A DNA stretch of 30,107 nt. Origin: Anaerolineaceae bacterium UBA5365 (GTDB lineage Bacteria > Chloroflexota > Anaerolineae > Anaerolineales > Anaerolineaceae). Below, in pieces: positions 1-7,566 of this stretch. The notes under the pieces were generated by a model. The model searched no databases. It saw only the letters and a program-made list of their open reading frames with translations, and was not told the origin of the DNA. How positions within the stretch are numbered: position 1 is the first letter of the stretch; each line of letters starts with the position of its first letter. A program made the translations under genes and the position numbers. Location: positions 1-30,107 of the forward strand of contig DHPL01000019.1 of assembly GCA_002407905.1 (NCBI GenBank), given 5' to 3'.

Positions 1-1
1 G

Positions 2-310
2 GGCCAGCGCCAGCTGCTTTCCATTACCCGTGCCATCCTGGCCGACCCCGCGATCCTGATACTGGATGAGGCGACTAGCAGTGTGGATACGCGTACGGAA
101 GTGCGTATCCAATCCGCCCTGCTGAACCTGATGCGCGGCCGCACCAGTTTCGTGATCGCCCACCGACTTTCCACCATCCGGGATGCGGACCTGGTGGTGG
201 TGATCGATCAGGGCCGCATTGTGGAAACCGGCAACCACCGGCAGCTTTTGGACGCGCGCGGTTTTTATCACAACCTTTACCTCAGCCAGTTCAAAGGTCA
301 GCAAATCTAG
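2..310 (+). CDS. ABC half-exporter, C-terminal end of ATP-binding domain (partial, cut by window start)
   Basis: The reading frame is open from base 2, so only the last ~102 residues are visible. They begin just after the ABC signature ([13 protein letters not shown]), followed by Walker B and D-loop ([11 protein letters not shown]) and the H-loop (IAHRLST). This order, with the '[12 protein letters not shown]' and '[11 protein letters not shown]' wording, is typical of the nucleotide-binding domain of MsbA/LmrA/MdlB-type half-exporters, which carry membrane and ATPase domains on one chain and export lipids, drugs or peptides. The membrane domain would lie left of the window, so the substrate cannot be judged. 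The thioesterase gene follows after only 15 bp on the same strand and is probably cotranscribed. An upstream partner half-transporter is common for this family but cannot be seen here. Confidence 0.93.
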   Translation, partial: GQRQLLSITRAILADPAILILDEATSSVDTRTEVRIQSALLNLMRGRTSFVIAHRLSTIRDADLVVVIDQGRIVETGNHRQLLDARGFYHNLYLSQFKGQQI

Positions 311-325
311 AAAGTGTGCTAAACC

Positions 326-1084
326 ATGGAAGACCCCCAGCTATTTCAGTTCGATCTCCCTGTCTTCTTTGCCGATTGCGATAGCAGCGGCCAGTGGAAG
401 CCCGCCACGGCTTTTCGGGTGCTTGGCGAAGCTGCCGGCGGGCATGCTGAGATTTTAGGTTTTGGTTACCAGGACTCTCTTGCGGATGGTTTGTTTTGGG
501 TGCTTTCGCGGATCAAGATCTATTTCCTGGCTTATCCGCGCTTTGGCCAAACGGTCACCGTGTGTACCTGGCCCAAAAATCTGCAGCAGCGGCTCTTTTT
601 CGCCCGGGATTACGAGGTTCTAAATGAATCCGGCGAGCGGCTTCTGGCCGCCACCGCGCTCTGGGTGATCATCAGTTCCAAAACGCGGCGCATCCAGCCG
701 CCTGAGCGCATGCGCCTGGAGCGCCTGCCGTTCAGCGGGCAAGCGGCCCTGGATGAGCAGCTGACGAAACTGAATCTTTGTGAAACCGCCGAGCCCCTCT
801 CCCTGCACCGGGTAGGCTATTCGGATATCGACCTATTGGGTCATGCCAACAATACCCGGTACATCGAGTGGATTTGCGATTCCTTCCCCAGTGAACAGTT
901 TGAGACGCAGGAAGTGGATGCGATGCAAATCAATTTCGAACGCGAATTGCGCACGGGCGATGTGGTGGCGATCAATCATGCCAGCCTGGAGGGCGGCGGG
1001 CGGAGCTACATCCAGGGGATCAACCAGGATGGCAATTTGCGTTCCTTTGAGGCGGAGATACAATGGCGGGCGAGGGGCGCTTGA
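326..1084 (+). CDS. Acyl-ACP thioesterase (FatA/FatB-like double hotdog)
   Basis: 252 residues, matching the bacterial acyl-ACP thioesterase family (PF01643), whose members hydrolyse acyl-ACP to free fatty acid and end chain elongation. Two hotdog halves are visible. The first (about residues 1-130) starts with 'FFADCDSSGQWKPATAFRVLGEAAGGHAE' (quoted in parts: FFADCDSSGQ, then WKPATAFRVLGEAAG). The second (about 150-250) carries the diagnostic segment DLLGHANNTRYIEW around His173 and Asn175, comparable to the GH.NN.KYIEW block of plant FatA/FatB. No signal peptide or membrane segment is visible, so it should be cytosolic. It follows the ABC exporter by 15 bp with only a weak ribosome site, suggesting readthrough expression. 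The chain-length specificity cannot be read from sequence. A link between released fatty acid and the upstream exporter is possible but unsupported. Confidence 0.88.
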   Translation: MEDPQLFQFDLPVFFADCDSSGQWKPATAFRVLGEAAGGHAEILGFGYQDSLADGLFWVLSRIKIYFLAYPRFGQTVTVCTWPKNLQQRLFFARDYEVLNESGERLLAATALWVIISSKTRRIQPPERMRLERLPFSGQAALDEQLTKLNLCETAEPLSLHRVGYSDIDLLGHANNTRYIEWICDSFPSEQFETQEVDAMQINFERELRTGDVVAINHASLEGGGRSYIQGINQDGNLRSFEAEIQWRARGA

Positions 1085-1103
1085 TCGGAAAATAAAATAA
1101 TCA

Positions 1104-1125
1104 GGGGCAGGCACCGGCCTGCCCC
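1104..1125 (-). terminator. Hairpin between convergent genes, probable terminator of the ABC-2 exporter operon
   Basis: Perfect 9-bp stem (GGGGCAGGC / GCCTGCCCC) with a 4-nt loop. On the minus strand it is followed by a U-rich run (TGATTATTTTATTTT), so it should act mainly on the minus-strand transcript ending at 1161. It may also slow the plus-strand transcript ending at 1084. Confidence 0.7.
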
Positions 1126-1160
1126 AACTCCAGCGGAACCTCAATCAGAAATATCCAACG

Positions 1161-2672
1161 CTATTCCTTGCGCAGGTTCACGGCCAAGAGCACCCAGGAA
1201 AGCGCAAGGAAGATCAAGCCGATGGCCGCTAGCGCTAGCACCTGGTTGAGGTCCATTGCCTGGCCGCGCAGCATGATGCTTTGCATCAGCCGTGTGCCGT
1301 AAGTAGCAGGAATGCCGTTGGAAACATACTTCACCGGCACCAGTAAAAAGCGCAGGTCCAGGAAGAATCCAGCGAAAAAGACACTGAAAAGCAGGGTGAT
1401 CATGGAGAATTGCACTGCCTGGCTTTCCGTGCTGGCGATAAGCGAGATAAAAAAGCCGATACCCAGGCTGGCGAAAATCAGAGCCAGTAGTACCAGGCCT
1501 GCATCCACCCAGTCGCCCAGCATCGGGACGCGCAGGCCAAACTTGAGCAGCACGCCCAGGATGGCGGTGACGAATATGCCGATGAAGGCATAGGAGAGGT
1601 ACTTGCCAAAGAGGATCTCTCCGGCCTTGATGGGTGAAACCCTGAAAAGTTCCATGGTTCCGCTGCGTTTTTCGCGCACGATGGAAAGCGCTCCTAAGGT
1701 CACCATCACGTGCTGGATGAGCAGAACGATCACGCCAGGTACAAAGAAATCCATTGCCTGAAACTCAACGGGGGAAACCGATTCCACCTCAGCCGTGAAG
1801 GGGCTGACCATGATCTGCGGTGAGATCTCCCTAAAATCCTGCAGCTGCGCCTGCAGCTCTACCATGTCGGTCTCGGCCTGATGCAAGCTGGCGATCTCGA
1901 CATCGTAACTGCCCTTTCCTTCCTCAACAGGTGCATCAAGGCTGGGGTTGCTGCGGGTTTGTTGGAGCAGATCCAGCGTTTGGCGATTATCCTGGTTTGG
2001 GTCCAGGCTGCCCCTCAGCGCCATGCTGGCGCCGACAGCCAATTCCAGAGACGAGAGTTCCTGGTTGGCTGAGGCCTGGGCGGCGTTCGCTTCAGCGGCG
2101 TTGCCGGCTTCCAGGGCGGCCCGCATGGCCCGGGTGGAAGCAAGGGCCTTATCCAGGCGGCTGCTTACATCACCGGCTTCGCCCTGCCCTTGCTGGGCGA
2201 TGGTGGAAAGCACCCTGCGATTGACTTCATCCACGTAGAGACGCGAAATGTAATTGATGTAATTCACCTGTACAGGGTCGATCTCGTTATGCAGGACGGT
2301 AAAAGTAGCTTGCTGATTGGCCTGGACCAACTCCATGGCCTTATCGGGCAGGATGATGCCAATATCCAGTCCGCCGCGGCGTAGGAGCTCTTCGGCTTCG
2401 GCGCTATTTTCCGTAAAACCGATCACCGTAATGGCCGCGTCCAGAATATCGCTGTTGCCCTCAATCTCCCGGACCAGAGGGTTCTCCGGTTTGGCAATGA
2501 ACATCGTGCGCAGGGGCTGGTTCACGCTGCTATAGCCCAGGCCAAAGAGCAGCAGGATCAAAAACGGCCCAAAGATCAGCGTGAGGATCAGTTTAGGCTG
2601 CCGCAATACCTCCATGATCTCTTTTTGAAAAAAGGAAAACAAGCGGTTGAAAAAAGCAGCGATGGTCCTCAT
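1161..2672 (-). CDS. ABC-2 type transporter permease
   Basis: 503 residues with the ABC-2 (PF12698-type) arrangement. There is one N-terminal membrane helix (around LIFGPFLILLLFGLGYS, residues 29-48), then a long extracytoplasmic region of about 260 residues rich in Ala, Glu and Gln with coiled-coil character, and finally five to six membrane helices from about residue 305 to the end. The segment SIVREKRSGTMELFRVSP is the usual cytoplasmic coupling stretch after the second helix. It is the membrane half of an exporter whose ATPase is encoded just upstream, and the two genes overlap by 4 bp (ATGA), implying translational coupling. The family covers drug, lipid and polymer exporters, and the substrate is unknown here. 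The short spacer between the ATPase and permease and the nearby PadR regulator suggest a drug- or stress-responsive efflux pump. Confidence 0.9.
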   Translation of the reverse strand: MRTIAAFFNRLFSFFQKEIMEVLRQPKLILTLIFGPFLILLLFGLGYSSVNQPLRTMFIAKPENPLVREIEGNSDILDAAITVIGFTENSAEAEELLRRGGLDIGIILPDKAMELVQANQQATFTVLHNEIDPVQVNYINYISRLYVDEVNRRVLSTIAQQGQGEAGDVSSRLDKALASTRAMRAALEAGNAAEANAAQASANQELSSLELAVGASMALRGSLDPNQDNRQTLDLLQQTRSNPSLDAPVEEGKGSYDVEIASLHQAETDMVELQAQLQDFREISPQIMVSPFTAEVESVSPVEFQAMDFFVPGVIVLLIQHVMVTLGALSIVREKRSGTMELFRVSPIKAGEILFGKYLSYAFIGIFVTAILGVLLKFGLRVPMLGDWVDAGLVLLALIFASLGIGFFISLIASTESQAVQFSMITLLFSVFFAGFFLDLRFLLVPVKYVSNGIPATYGTRLMQSIMLRGQAMDLNQVLALAAIGLIFLALSWVLLAVNLRKE

Positions 2673-3691
2673 GCGTTCACCCCCGCTTCCATGGCCTGGG
2701 CTTCAGCGGCCATCCCGGCGTTGTAATCCTCGATGATCTTCACGAAAACATCGTCATAAGGCGGATGGTATTGCTCAAAGCTGATCACCTCCACCTCATG
2801 GGCGTTCAGCCAGTTCATCACCTCCGGCAATGCCTTGGAGGCATCGTCCACCACGAACCAGATCTCACCATCCGGCCGGACCTGAAGCGGTTTGACCATG
2901 CTGGGCAGGCTGGAGAGTTCCTCCAATTCGTCGCGCCGCAGCAAGCCCTTCTTCTGCAGATTGAGCATCTCGCCGCCGTAGGCGTTGCGAACCAGGTTTT
3001 CCGGCGTATCCAGCATCACCAGTTTGCCATCGGCCATCACCGCCACCAGGTCGCAGTAGGCGGCCTCGTTCACGTATTGGGTGGTGACCACCAGGGTTTT
3101 GCCTTCGGCTTTTAATGCCTCGAAGTGGTCCCAAAACTTGCGCCGCAAAATCGGGTCAATCCCGGCGGTGGGCTCGTCCAGGAAAAGCAATTTGGGGTCG
3201 TGAACCATGGCTGCCGCCAAAGAGAGGCGCTTTTGCATCCCTCCGGAAAGCTTGCGCGCCAGGCGGCTCTTGGCATCTGAAAGCTCAACAAAGTCCAACA
3301 GTTTCTTGATCGGTTTCCGCCGGGAAAGCCAGCCGTAACCGTAGAGCGCGGCGGCAAAGTTCATGTTTTCCTTCACGCTCAGGTCAGTATCCAGGGTGAA
3401 AAGCTGAGTCATGTAACCGATCTCTTCGCGCTCCCGGGAGTTGAATGTGCTGGGGTCTTTGCCAAAGACCCGCACTTCGCCCTCACTGGGCTGGTAGATA
3501 CCGGTCATCAGGCGCACGCTAGTGGTTTTGCCGCTGCCGCTTGGCCCAATAAAGCCCACGATCACCCCTTCCGGGATGCTGAAACTGAGGTTTTGCACGG
3601 CGGCCTCACGGCTAAAAACCTTACTGACATTCCTCATTTCGATCACGTTGGGCGGTGAGTTATTGGCTTTTACAGTCAATTCATTTTGCAT
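2669..3691 (-). CDS. ABC transporter ATP-binding protein, DrrA-like (ABC-2 exporter)
   Basis: 340 residues. Walker A is at about 49-56 (GPSGSGKT), followed by the signature LSGGMQKRLSLA and Walker B LLFLDEPTAGIDP. The switch position reads VVTTQYVNEA: the usual H-loop histidine is a glutamine, as I recall for DrrA-type drug-export ATPases (TTQYLDEAD). The last ~100 residues form the C-terminal extension seen in DrrA-like subunits. It powers the permease encoded next on the same strand (4-bp overlap). The start at 3691 lies behind a short leader containing an inverted repeat at 3709-3741, which may be an operator. The nearest regulator is the PadR gene upstream on the same strand, from which it is separated by a terminator. 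Confidence 0.93.
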   Translation of the reverse strand: MQNELTVKANNSPPNVIEMRNVSKVFSREAAVQNLSFSIPEGVIVGFIGPSGSGKTTSVRLMTGIYQPSEGEVRVFGKDPSTFNSREREEIGYMTQLFTLDTDLSVKENMNFAAALYGYGWLSRRKPIKKLLDFVELSDAKSRLARKLSGGMQKRLSLAAAMVHDPKLLFLDEPTAGIDPILRRKFWDHFEALKAEGKTLVVTTQYVNEAAYCDLVAVMADGKLVMLDTPENLVRNAYGGEMLNLQKKGLLRRDELEELSSLPSMVKPLQVRPDGEIWFVVDDASKALPEVMNWLNAHEVEVISFEQYHPPYDDVFVKIIEDYNAGMAAEAQAMEAGVNA

Positions 3692-3708
3692 AGATCAGCC
3701 TTTTTGTA

Positions 3709-3741
3709 CTGGGATTGAAAAAAGTATACATGTAATCCCAG
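3709..3741. promoter_or_regulatory. Inverted repeat upstream of the DrrA-like exporter operon, candidate operator
   Basis: CTGGGATT (3709-3716) and AATCCCAG (3734-3741) are perfect 8-bp arms around a 17-bp centre. The centre holds GTATACATGTA, with a smaller TACATGTA palindrome and, on the minus strand, a possible -10 (TATACT). It lies 18-50 bp upstream of the ATPase start codon, where a repressor such as the adjacent PadR protein could act. Classical PadR sites contain ATGT/ACAT half-sites, which the centre partly resembles. Confidence 0.45.
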
Positions 3742-3773
3742 GTTCATTTTGCGGACGTATAGTTTCAATTTAT

Positions 3774-3804
3774 TAAAAGAAAAGAGCAGATTTCAGGTCT
3801 GCTC
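3774..3804 (-). terminator. Intrinsic terminator downstream of padR-family gene
   Basis: Stem GAGCAGA / TCTGCTC (3784-3790 / 3798-3804) with a 7-nt loop. On the minus strand it is followed by a run TTTTCTTTTAA. It lies 25 bp past the PadR stop codon, so it separates the regulator transcript from the exporter operon. Confidence 0.75.
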
Positions 3805-3828
3805 CAATGTTTAATTGTGGCTTTAGGG

Positions 3829-4389
3829 TTATTTTTCCTGCATCCCCTCGATTTGCGCTTGCACGCTATCCAGCCAGCCCAGGGTACATTGGTCGCGTTT
3901 ATCCTTAAAACTGAGCACGACCCAATCGCCGAATTGCGCCTTCGGGTCTAACCGGGCTTCTTCATCCACCAGGCGGGAATGCCAGTTAAGCATCACCTCG
4001 CGTTGTTTTTCGATTAGGTCCAGGGCTAGCTGGGGGCTCTGCATCCAGGCGCAGAGCAGTTTGGCGTTGAATACCTGCTGCATCAGGCGGGCACGGTAAA
4101 CTGGCTCGCGGATCCAGGCCTCCAGCTTTTTCTGACCCTGCTGCGTCACAGCGTACACCTTGCGCGGCGGGGTAAATTCCCTGCGGGTCGCTTTAACCTG
4201 AATATCGCCCTCGGCTTCCAGCAATTCCAGTTTGGCGTAAAGCAGGGCTTGTTTTAAATTCCACACCTGGGCGATGCCGGGCATTTCGTTCAAACGGCGA
4301 TGCAGCTCATAGCCGTGCATGGGCTCCCGGGCTAAAAGGGCCAGCAGAACATGTTCCATAGAAAGCGCGGTTTTGCGTCGTGGGCTCAT
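3829..4389 (-). CDS. PadR family transcriptional regulator (long type with C-terminal helical domain)
   Basis: 186 residues from the ATG at 4389. This start is preferred because AGGAGG sits 5 nt upstream, whereas the ATG at 4407 has no such site. The N-terminal winged helix (about residues 10-90) shows the PadR hallmarks 'HVLLALLAREPMHGYELHRRL' (LLALLAREPMHGYEL) and, in the recognition and wing region, LYAKLELLEAEGDI and PPRKVYAVTQQGQKKL. The rest is a helical dimerisation region (Vir_Tif/PadR_C type). Such regulators are ligand-responsive repressors, often of efflux pumps. It lies between a DrrA-like exporter (same strand, after a terminator) and a divergent metal-chelate importer. Either could be its target. 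The 89-bp divergent gap is full of inverted repeats. Confidence 0.9.
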   Translation of the reverse strand: MSPRRKTALSMEHVLLALLAREPMHGYELHRRLNEMPGIAQVWNLKQALLYAKLELLEAEGDIQVKATRREFTPPRKVYAVTQQGQKKLEAWIREPVYRARLMQQVFNAKLLCAWMQSPQLALDLIEKQREVMLNWHSRLVDEEARLDPKAQFGDWVVLSFKDKRDQCTLGWLDSVQAQIEGMQEK

Positions 4390-4402
4390 GGCAACCTCCT
4401 GT

Positions 4403-4465
4403 CTCATTCTAGCATGGGGTTGGCGTTGGGCAATCTGCTTGTGCTAGAATTGCCCACACAATGAG
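4403..4465. promoter_or_regulatory. Interlocking inverted repeats and promoter in the padR / importer divergent gap
   Basis: Three pairs of perfect arms nest or interlock: ATTCTAGCA/TGCTAGAAT (4406-4414/4442-4450), TGGGCAAT/ATTGCCCA (4427-4434/4449-4456) and CTCATT/AATGAG (4403-4408/4460-4465). The right arm of the first contains TAGAAT (4445-4450), a good -10 for the importer operon, with a weak -35 (TTGGCG, 4420-4425). A repressor bound here could control both directions. Confidence 0.45.
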
Positions 4466-4478
4466 TAAAGGAGGAAAG

Positions 4479-5690
4479 ATGCGACTGAAATTCTTCATCG
4501 CTTTTCTATTGCTATCCTTTGTTTTGGCAGCCTGTTCCGGACCTGCCAGCACTGAGGCCCCAGCTGCGCCCAGCGCCCCGGCGGCGGTTGAACCCACGGC
4601 CGCGCCCGCTGAGCCGGCCGCGGCTTATCCGGTGCAAGCTACTGTAACTCCGCCAGCCCCGGTGGCAGCATATCCTGCCGAACCAGCGGCCCCCCCGGAA
4701 ACTGAGAAGGTGCAGGACGCGCTTGGCCGGCCGGTGAATTTTGCCTCCACGCCCCAGCGCTGTGCCCTGGTAGGCCGGGGGGTCTTTATGGTGGCCGATG
4801 CCGTTTATGCCTTCCCTGAGGCTTCCCAAAACCTGGTGGCCATCGCCTCCATGACCCAGAACGCCGCCGATTTCATCTCGATGATCGACCCCGCTTTCTC
4901 TGAAAAGGAAACCATCGATCGCAGCGCCGGTCCGGAGCAAATCGCTGCCCTGCAGCCAGACTGCGTCATCCTGAAAACCAGCAACGAAAGCAGTCTGGGC
5001 AAGCCCCTGGAAGAATTGCAGCTCCCCTTGGTATACGTGGACTTCGAAACCCCCGAGCAATTCTCCCGCGACCTTAAAACCCTTGGCGCGGTGTTCAACA
5101 ACCCGGCCAGGGCCGAAGAATTGATCAGCTACTACCAAACGAATGCCAACGCCGTCACCGGAATCACGAATGCGATCCCCGCTGACCAACGCCCGGACGT
5201 ACTCCTGGTCTATTACGATGTGAAAGACGGCGCGGTGGCCTTTAATGTGGCCCCGCAAAGCTGGATGCAAACCCTGCTGATCGAGATGGCTGGCGGACGT
5301 CCGGTATGGACTGATTCGCCGCTGGAGAATTCCTGGACCACCGTTTCGATGGAGCAGATCGCTGCCTGGAACCCGGATGTGGTCATCGTGACCGCTTATT
5401 CCATGGATGTGGCTGAGGCCAAGCAAAAACTGCTGGATGATCCGCAGTGGCAGGTGCTGGACGCCGTCAAGAACGGCAAATTGTACGGAATGGCCTCCGA
5501 TGTCTATACCTACGACCAGCCGGACACGCGCTGGATCATGGGCCTCAAGTGGATCGCGGCCAAACTGCACCCGGAAAGCTTCCCGGATTTTAATCTGGAA
5601 GCAACTGCCGCGGAGTTCTACAAATCCATCTACAATATGGATGATGCCGCTTTTCAGCAGAAGATCCTGCCCTTGCTTAAGGGCGACTAA
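4479..5690 (+). CDS. Periplasmic-binding lipoprotein of a siderophore/heme/cobalamin ABC importer
   Basis: 403 residues from the ATG at 4479, chosen because AAAGGAGGAAAG lies directly upstream. The in-frame ATG at 4461 would place this ribosome site inside the gene. A lipoprotein signal ends at Cys19 (FVLAAC), and the next ~70 residues are an Ala/Pro-rich linker. The body is a PF01497 (BtuF/FhuD/FepB) fold, with the entry motif DALGRPVNFASTPQRCALVG, the middle PEQIAALQPDCVIL and the late segment WTTVSMEQIAAWNPDVVIV. It captures a metal chelate outside the membrane and delivers it to the FecCD permease encoded 24 bp downstream. No cobalamin riboswitch was recognised, so iron-siderophore or heme is as likely as B12. 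The divergent PadR gene may regulate it. Confidence 0.9.
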   Translation: MRLKFFIAFLLLSFVLAACSGPASTEAPAAPSAPAAVEPTAAPAEPAAAYPVQATVTPPAPVAAYPAEPAAPPETEKVQDALGRPVNFASTPQRCALVGRGVFMVADAVYAFPEASQNLVAIASMTQNAADFISMIDPAFSEKETIDRSAGPEQIAALQPDCVILKTSNESSLGKPLEELQLPLVYVDFETPEQFSRDLKTLGAVFNNPARAEELISYYQTNANAVTGITNAIPADQRPDVLLVYYDVKDGAVAFNVAPQSWMQTLLIEMAGGRPVWTDSPLENSWTTVSMEQIAAWNPDVVIVTAYSMDVAEAKQKLLDDPQWQVLDAVKNGKLYGMASDVYTYDQPDTRWIMGLKWIAAKLHPESFPDFNLEATAAEFYKSIYNMDDAAFQQKILPLLKGD

Positions 5691-5714
5691 GCCTCGAACG
5701 AGAGGAGCTGAGTT

Positions 5715-6719
5715 TTGACTCAGGAGCCTTCCAAAGCTGCTGGCCCGAACCTGTTCTGGCTGGCAGCTTTGCTTATTGCGCTCATCCTGGTCTCGTTTGC
5801 GATTGGGCGCTACCCGCCGCTTAATCAGCTTACGCCCCAGCGTTTGGCTGAGGATGTTCTGGCCCAGCGGCTCATCCTGAATCTGCGCGTGCCGCGTGTG
5901 CTGACGGCCGTACTGGTTGGTGCTTCATTAGCCGCTGCCGGCGCGGTACTGCAGATGATCTTTGGCAACCCGCTGGTGGAACCAGGCTTTTTGGGCGTTT
6001 CACAGGGGGCGGGTTTTGGGGCGGCACTGGCGATCATTCTGCTCGCCCACAATTTTTACACCACGCAGATCCTGGCCGCGGTATTTGCCTTTCTGGGCCT
6101 GGGTTTTTCGTATCTGATCGCCCGGCGGGTGCGTTTTGGCGGCTGGATCCTGCGCCTGATTTTGGCGGGGATCGCGGTCAGTGCGCTTTTCTCGTCCGGT
6201 TTGGGCATCCTTAAATATGTTGCAGACCCGCTTTCGCAATTGCCAGAGATCACATTCTGGCTGCTGGGCGGCCTTTGGGCGGTTACCTGGCCGCAGTTTA
6301 TCTCGATTCTGCCGGCCATTTTATTGGGCCTGGCCGTCTTGCTGCTGATGCGCTGGCGCCTTAATTTGCTCTCCCTGAATGACCAAACGGCCTTTTCCCT
6401 GGGGTCTTCACCGGCCAGAGAGCGGATGATCCTGCTTGTTGCGGCGGTTTTGATTACGGCGGCCTCAGTCTCAGTGGCGGGGATGGTATCCTGGGTGGGC
6501 TTACTTGTGCCGCACATTGCCCGGCGTATTTACGGTGCCGATGCCCGTCACATGCTGCCGGCCTCGATGCTGATCGGGGCTATCTTTACCCTCATCTGTG
6601 ACGATCTGGGGCGCAGCCTCTTTACCGGTGAGATCCCTCTGGGGATACTTACTTCCCTCATTGGCGCGTCGCTCTTTCTCTACCTGATGTACCGCCGGGG
6701 ATCGGGGTTAAGCACATGA
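5715..6719 (+). CDS. FecCD/BtuC-family iron-chelate or cobalamin ABC permease
   Basis: 334 residues starting at a TTG codon with GAGGAG 7 nt upstream. No ATG fits as well. The length and helix pattern match the 10-helix FecCD family (PF01032). Diagnostic segments are LRVPRVLTAVLVGASLAAAGAVLQ near residue 55-80 (read as LRVPRVLTAVLVGA, LAAAGAVLQ), NPLVEPGFLGVSQGAGFGAA, and the late SVAGMVSWVGLLVPHIAR followed by GEIPLGILTSLIGA. These form the translocation path and the coupling helices to the ATPase. The stop overlaps the next gene's start by 4 bp (ATGA), indicating coupled translation in a three-gene importer operon. Confidence 0.95.
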   Translation: MTQEPSKAAGPNLFWLAALLIALILVSFAIGRYPPLNQLTPQRLAEDVLAQRLILNLRVPRVLTAVLVGASLAAAGAVLQMIFGNPLVEPGFLGVSQGAGFGAALAIILLAHNFYTTQILAAVFAFLGLGFSYLIARRVRFGGWILRLILAGIAVSALFSSGLGILKYVADPLSQLPEITFWLLGGLWAVTWPQFISILPAILLGLAVLLLMRWRLNLLSLNDQTAFSLGSSPARERMILLVAAVLITAASVSVAGMVSWVGLLVPHIARRIYGADARHMLPASMLIGAIFTLICDDLGRSLFTGEIPLGILTSLIGASLFLYLMYRRGSGLST

Positions 6720-7486
6720 GCGCCCTGGTCAGTTTTAAGCAGATTGGCTTTGCCTACCCGGATGCTTCCAAACCGGCTTTGCACGGCCTGGACCTGGAGA
6801 TCGCACCGGGTTCGGTGACCGCCTTATTAGGCCCCAACGGCGCCGGCAAGACCACACTGCTAAACCTGGTATTGGGCTGGCTTAAGCCCGCGGACGGCGA
6901 AGTTTTGTTTCAAGGCCGGCCGCTTGGGGCGTACAGCCGCCGGGATTTAGGCCAAAAGATCGCTCTTGTACCGCAATCTGAACATTTCACCTTTGAGTTT
7001 ACCGTCCTGGATTACGTGCTTCTGGGCAGGGCGCCTTACCTGCAGCCATTGGCCATGCCCGGGGCGGCAGATCTGGAAGTGGCCCGCGAGGCCATTGCCG
7101 AGGCGGGCATCCAGGAACTTACCCATCGGCCGGTCACCGCGCTTAGCGGCGGGGAGCGGCAACTGGTGCTTTTGGCCCGCGCCCTGGCGCAGCAGCCGGA
7201 GCTATTGCTCCTGGATGAGCCCAGTTCCCACCTCGATTTGGCCAATAAAGCCCGCCTGATCAAGATCCTGAAAAGCCTCAATAACCGCGGCGTGAGCATT
7301 TTGCTTTCCACCCACGAGCCCGAAGTTGCTTCCAGCCTGGCCAGCCATTTGGTGCTGGTACGGGAGGGGCAGGTTTTTGCCGAAGGAAATTTTGAAGCGC
7401 TTTTTACTGCCCCAAACCTGGAAAAACTCTACGGTCTCCCCGTGGAAGTGATTACGGTGGGGCAGCGCAAGATCGCGATCTATTAG
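6716..7486 (+). CDS. FecE/BtuD-type ABC importer ATPase
   Basis: 256 residues, a complete ABC ATPase: Walker A GPNGAGKT at 39-46, Q-loop in ALVPQSEH, signature ALSGGERQLVLLARAL near 142, Walker B LLLLDEPSSHLD near 164, and H-loop STHEP near 200. The signature wording and length (about 255) match FecE/FhuC/BtuD subunits. It hydrolyses ATP to drive uptake through the permease encoded just before it, with which it overlaps by 4 bp. It is the last gene of the importer operon. The 77-bp gap after it shows no clear terminator, so some readthrough into the peptidase gene is possible. Confidence 0.95.
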   Translation: MSALVSFKQIGFAYPDASKPALHGLDLEIAPGSVTALLGPNGAGKTTLLNLVLGWLKPADGEVLFQGRPLGAYSRRDLGQKIALVPQSEHFTFEFTVLDYVLLGRAPYLQPLAMPGAADLEVAREAIAEAGIQELTHRPVTALSGGERQLVLLARALAQQPELLLLDEPSSHLDLANKARLIKILKSLNNRGVSILLSTHEPEVASSLASHLVLVREGQVFAEGNFEALFTAPNLEKLYGLPVEVITVGQRKIAIY

Positions 7487-7566
7487 CATTATTTGCAGAA
7501 AATCCCCCCGAAGCCGCAGCCTATCATTACAATTCAAGCAGATGCTTTACCTGTGGAGGGTGAATG

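Noticed and set aside
4479..4700. Ala/Pro-rich repeats in the two lipoproteins (here and at 14320-14400) as functional DNA repeats
   Set aside because: They encode low-complexity linkers between the lipid anchor and the binding domain, which are common in such lipoproteins.
4512..5570. Long open frame on the minus strand (352 codons) opposite the metal-chelate binding lipoprotein
   Set aside because: It is a GC-rich shadow of a clearly coding gene; its translation has no recognisable motif and is rich in Gly/His/Arg in the manner of antisense frames.
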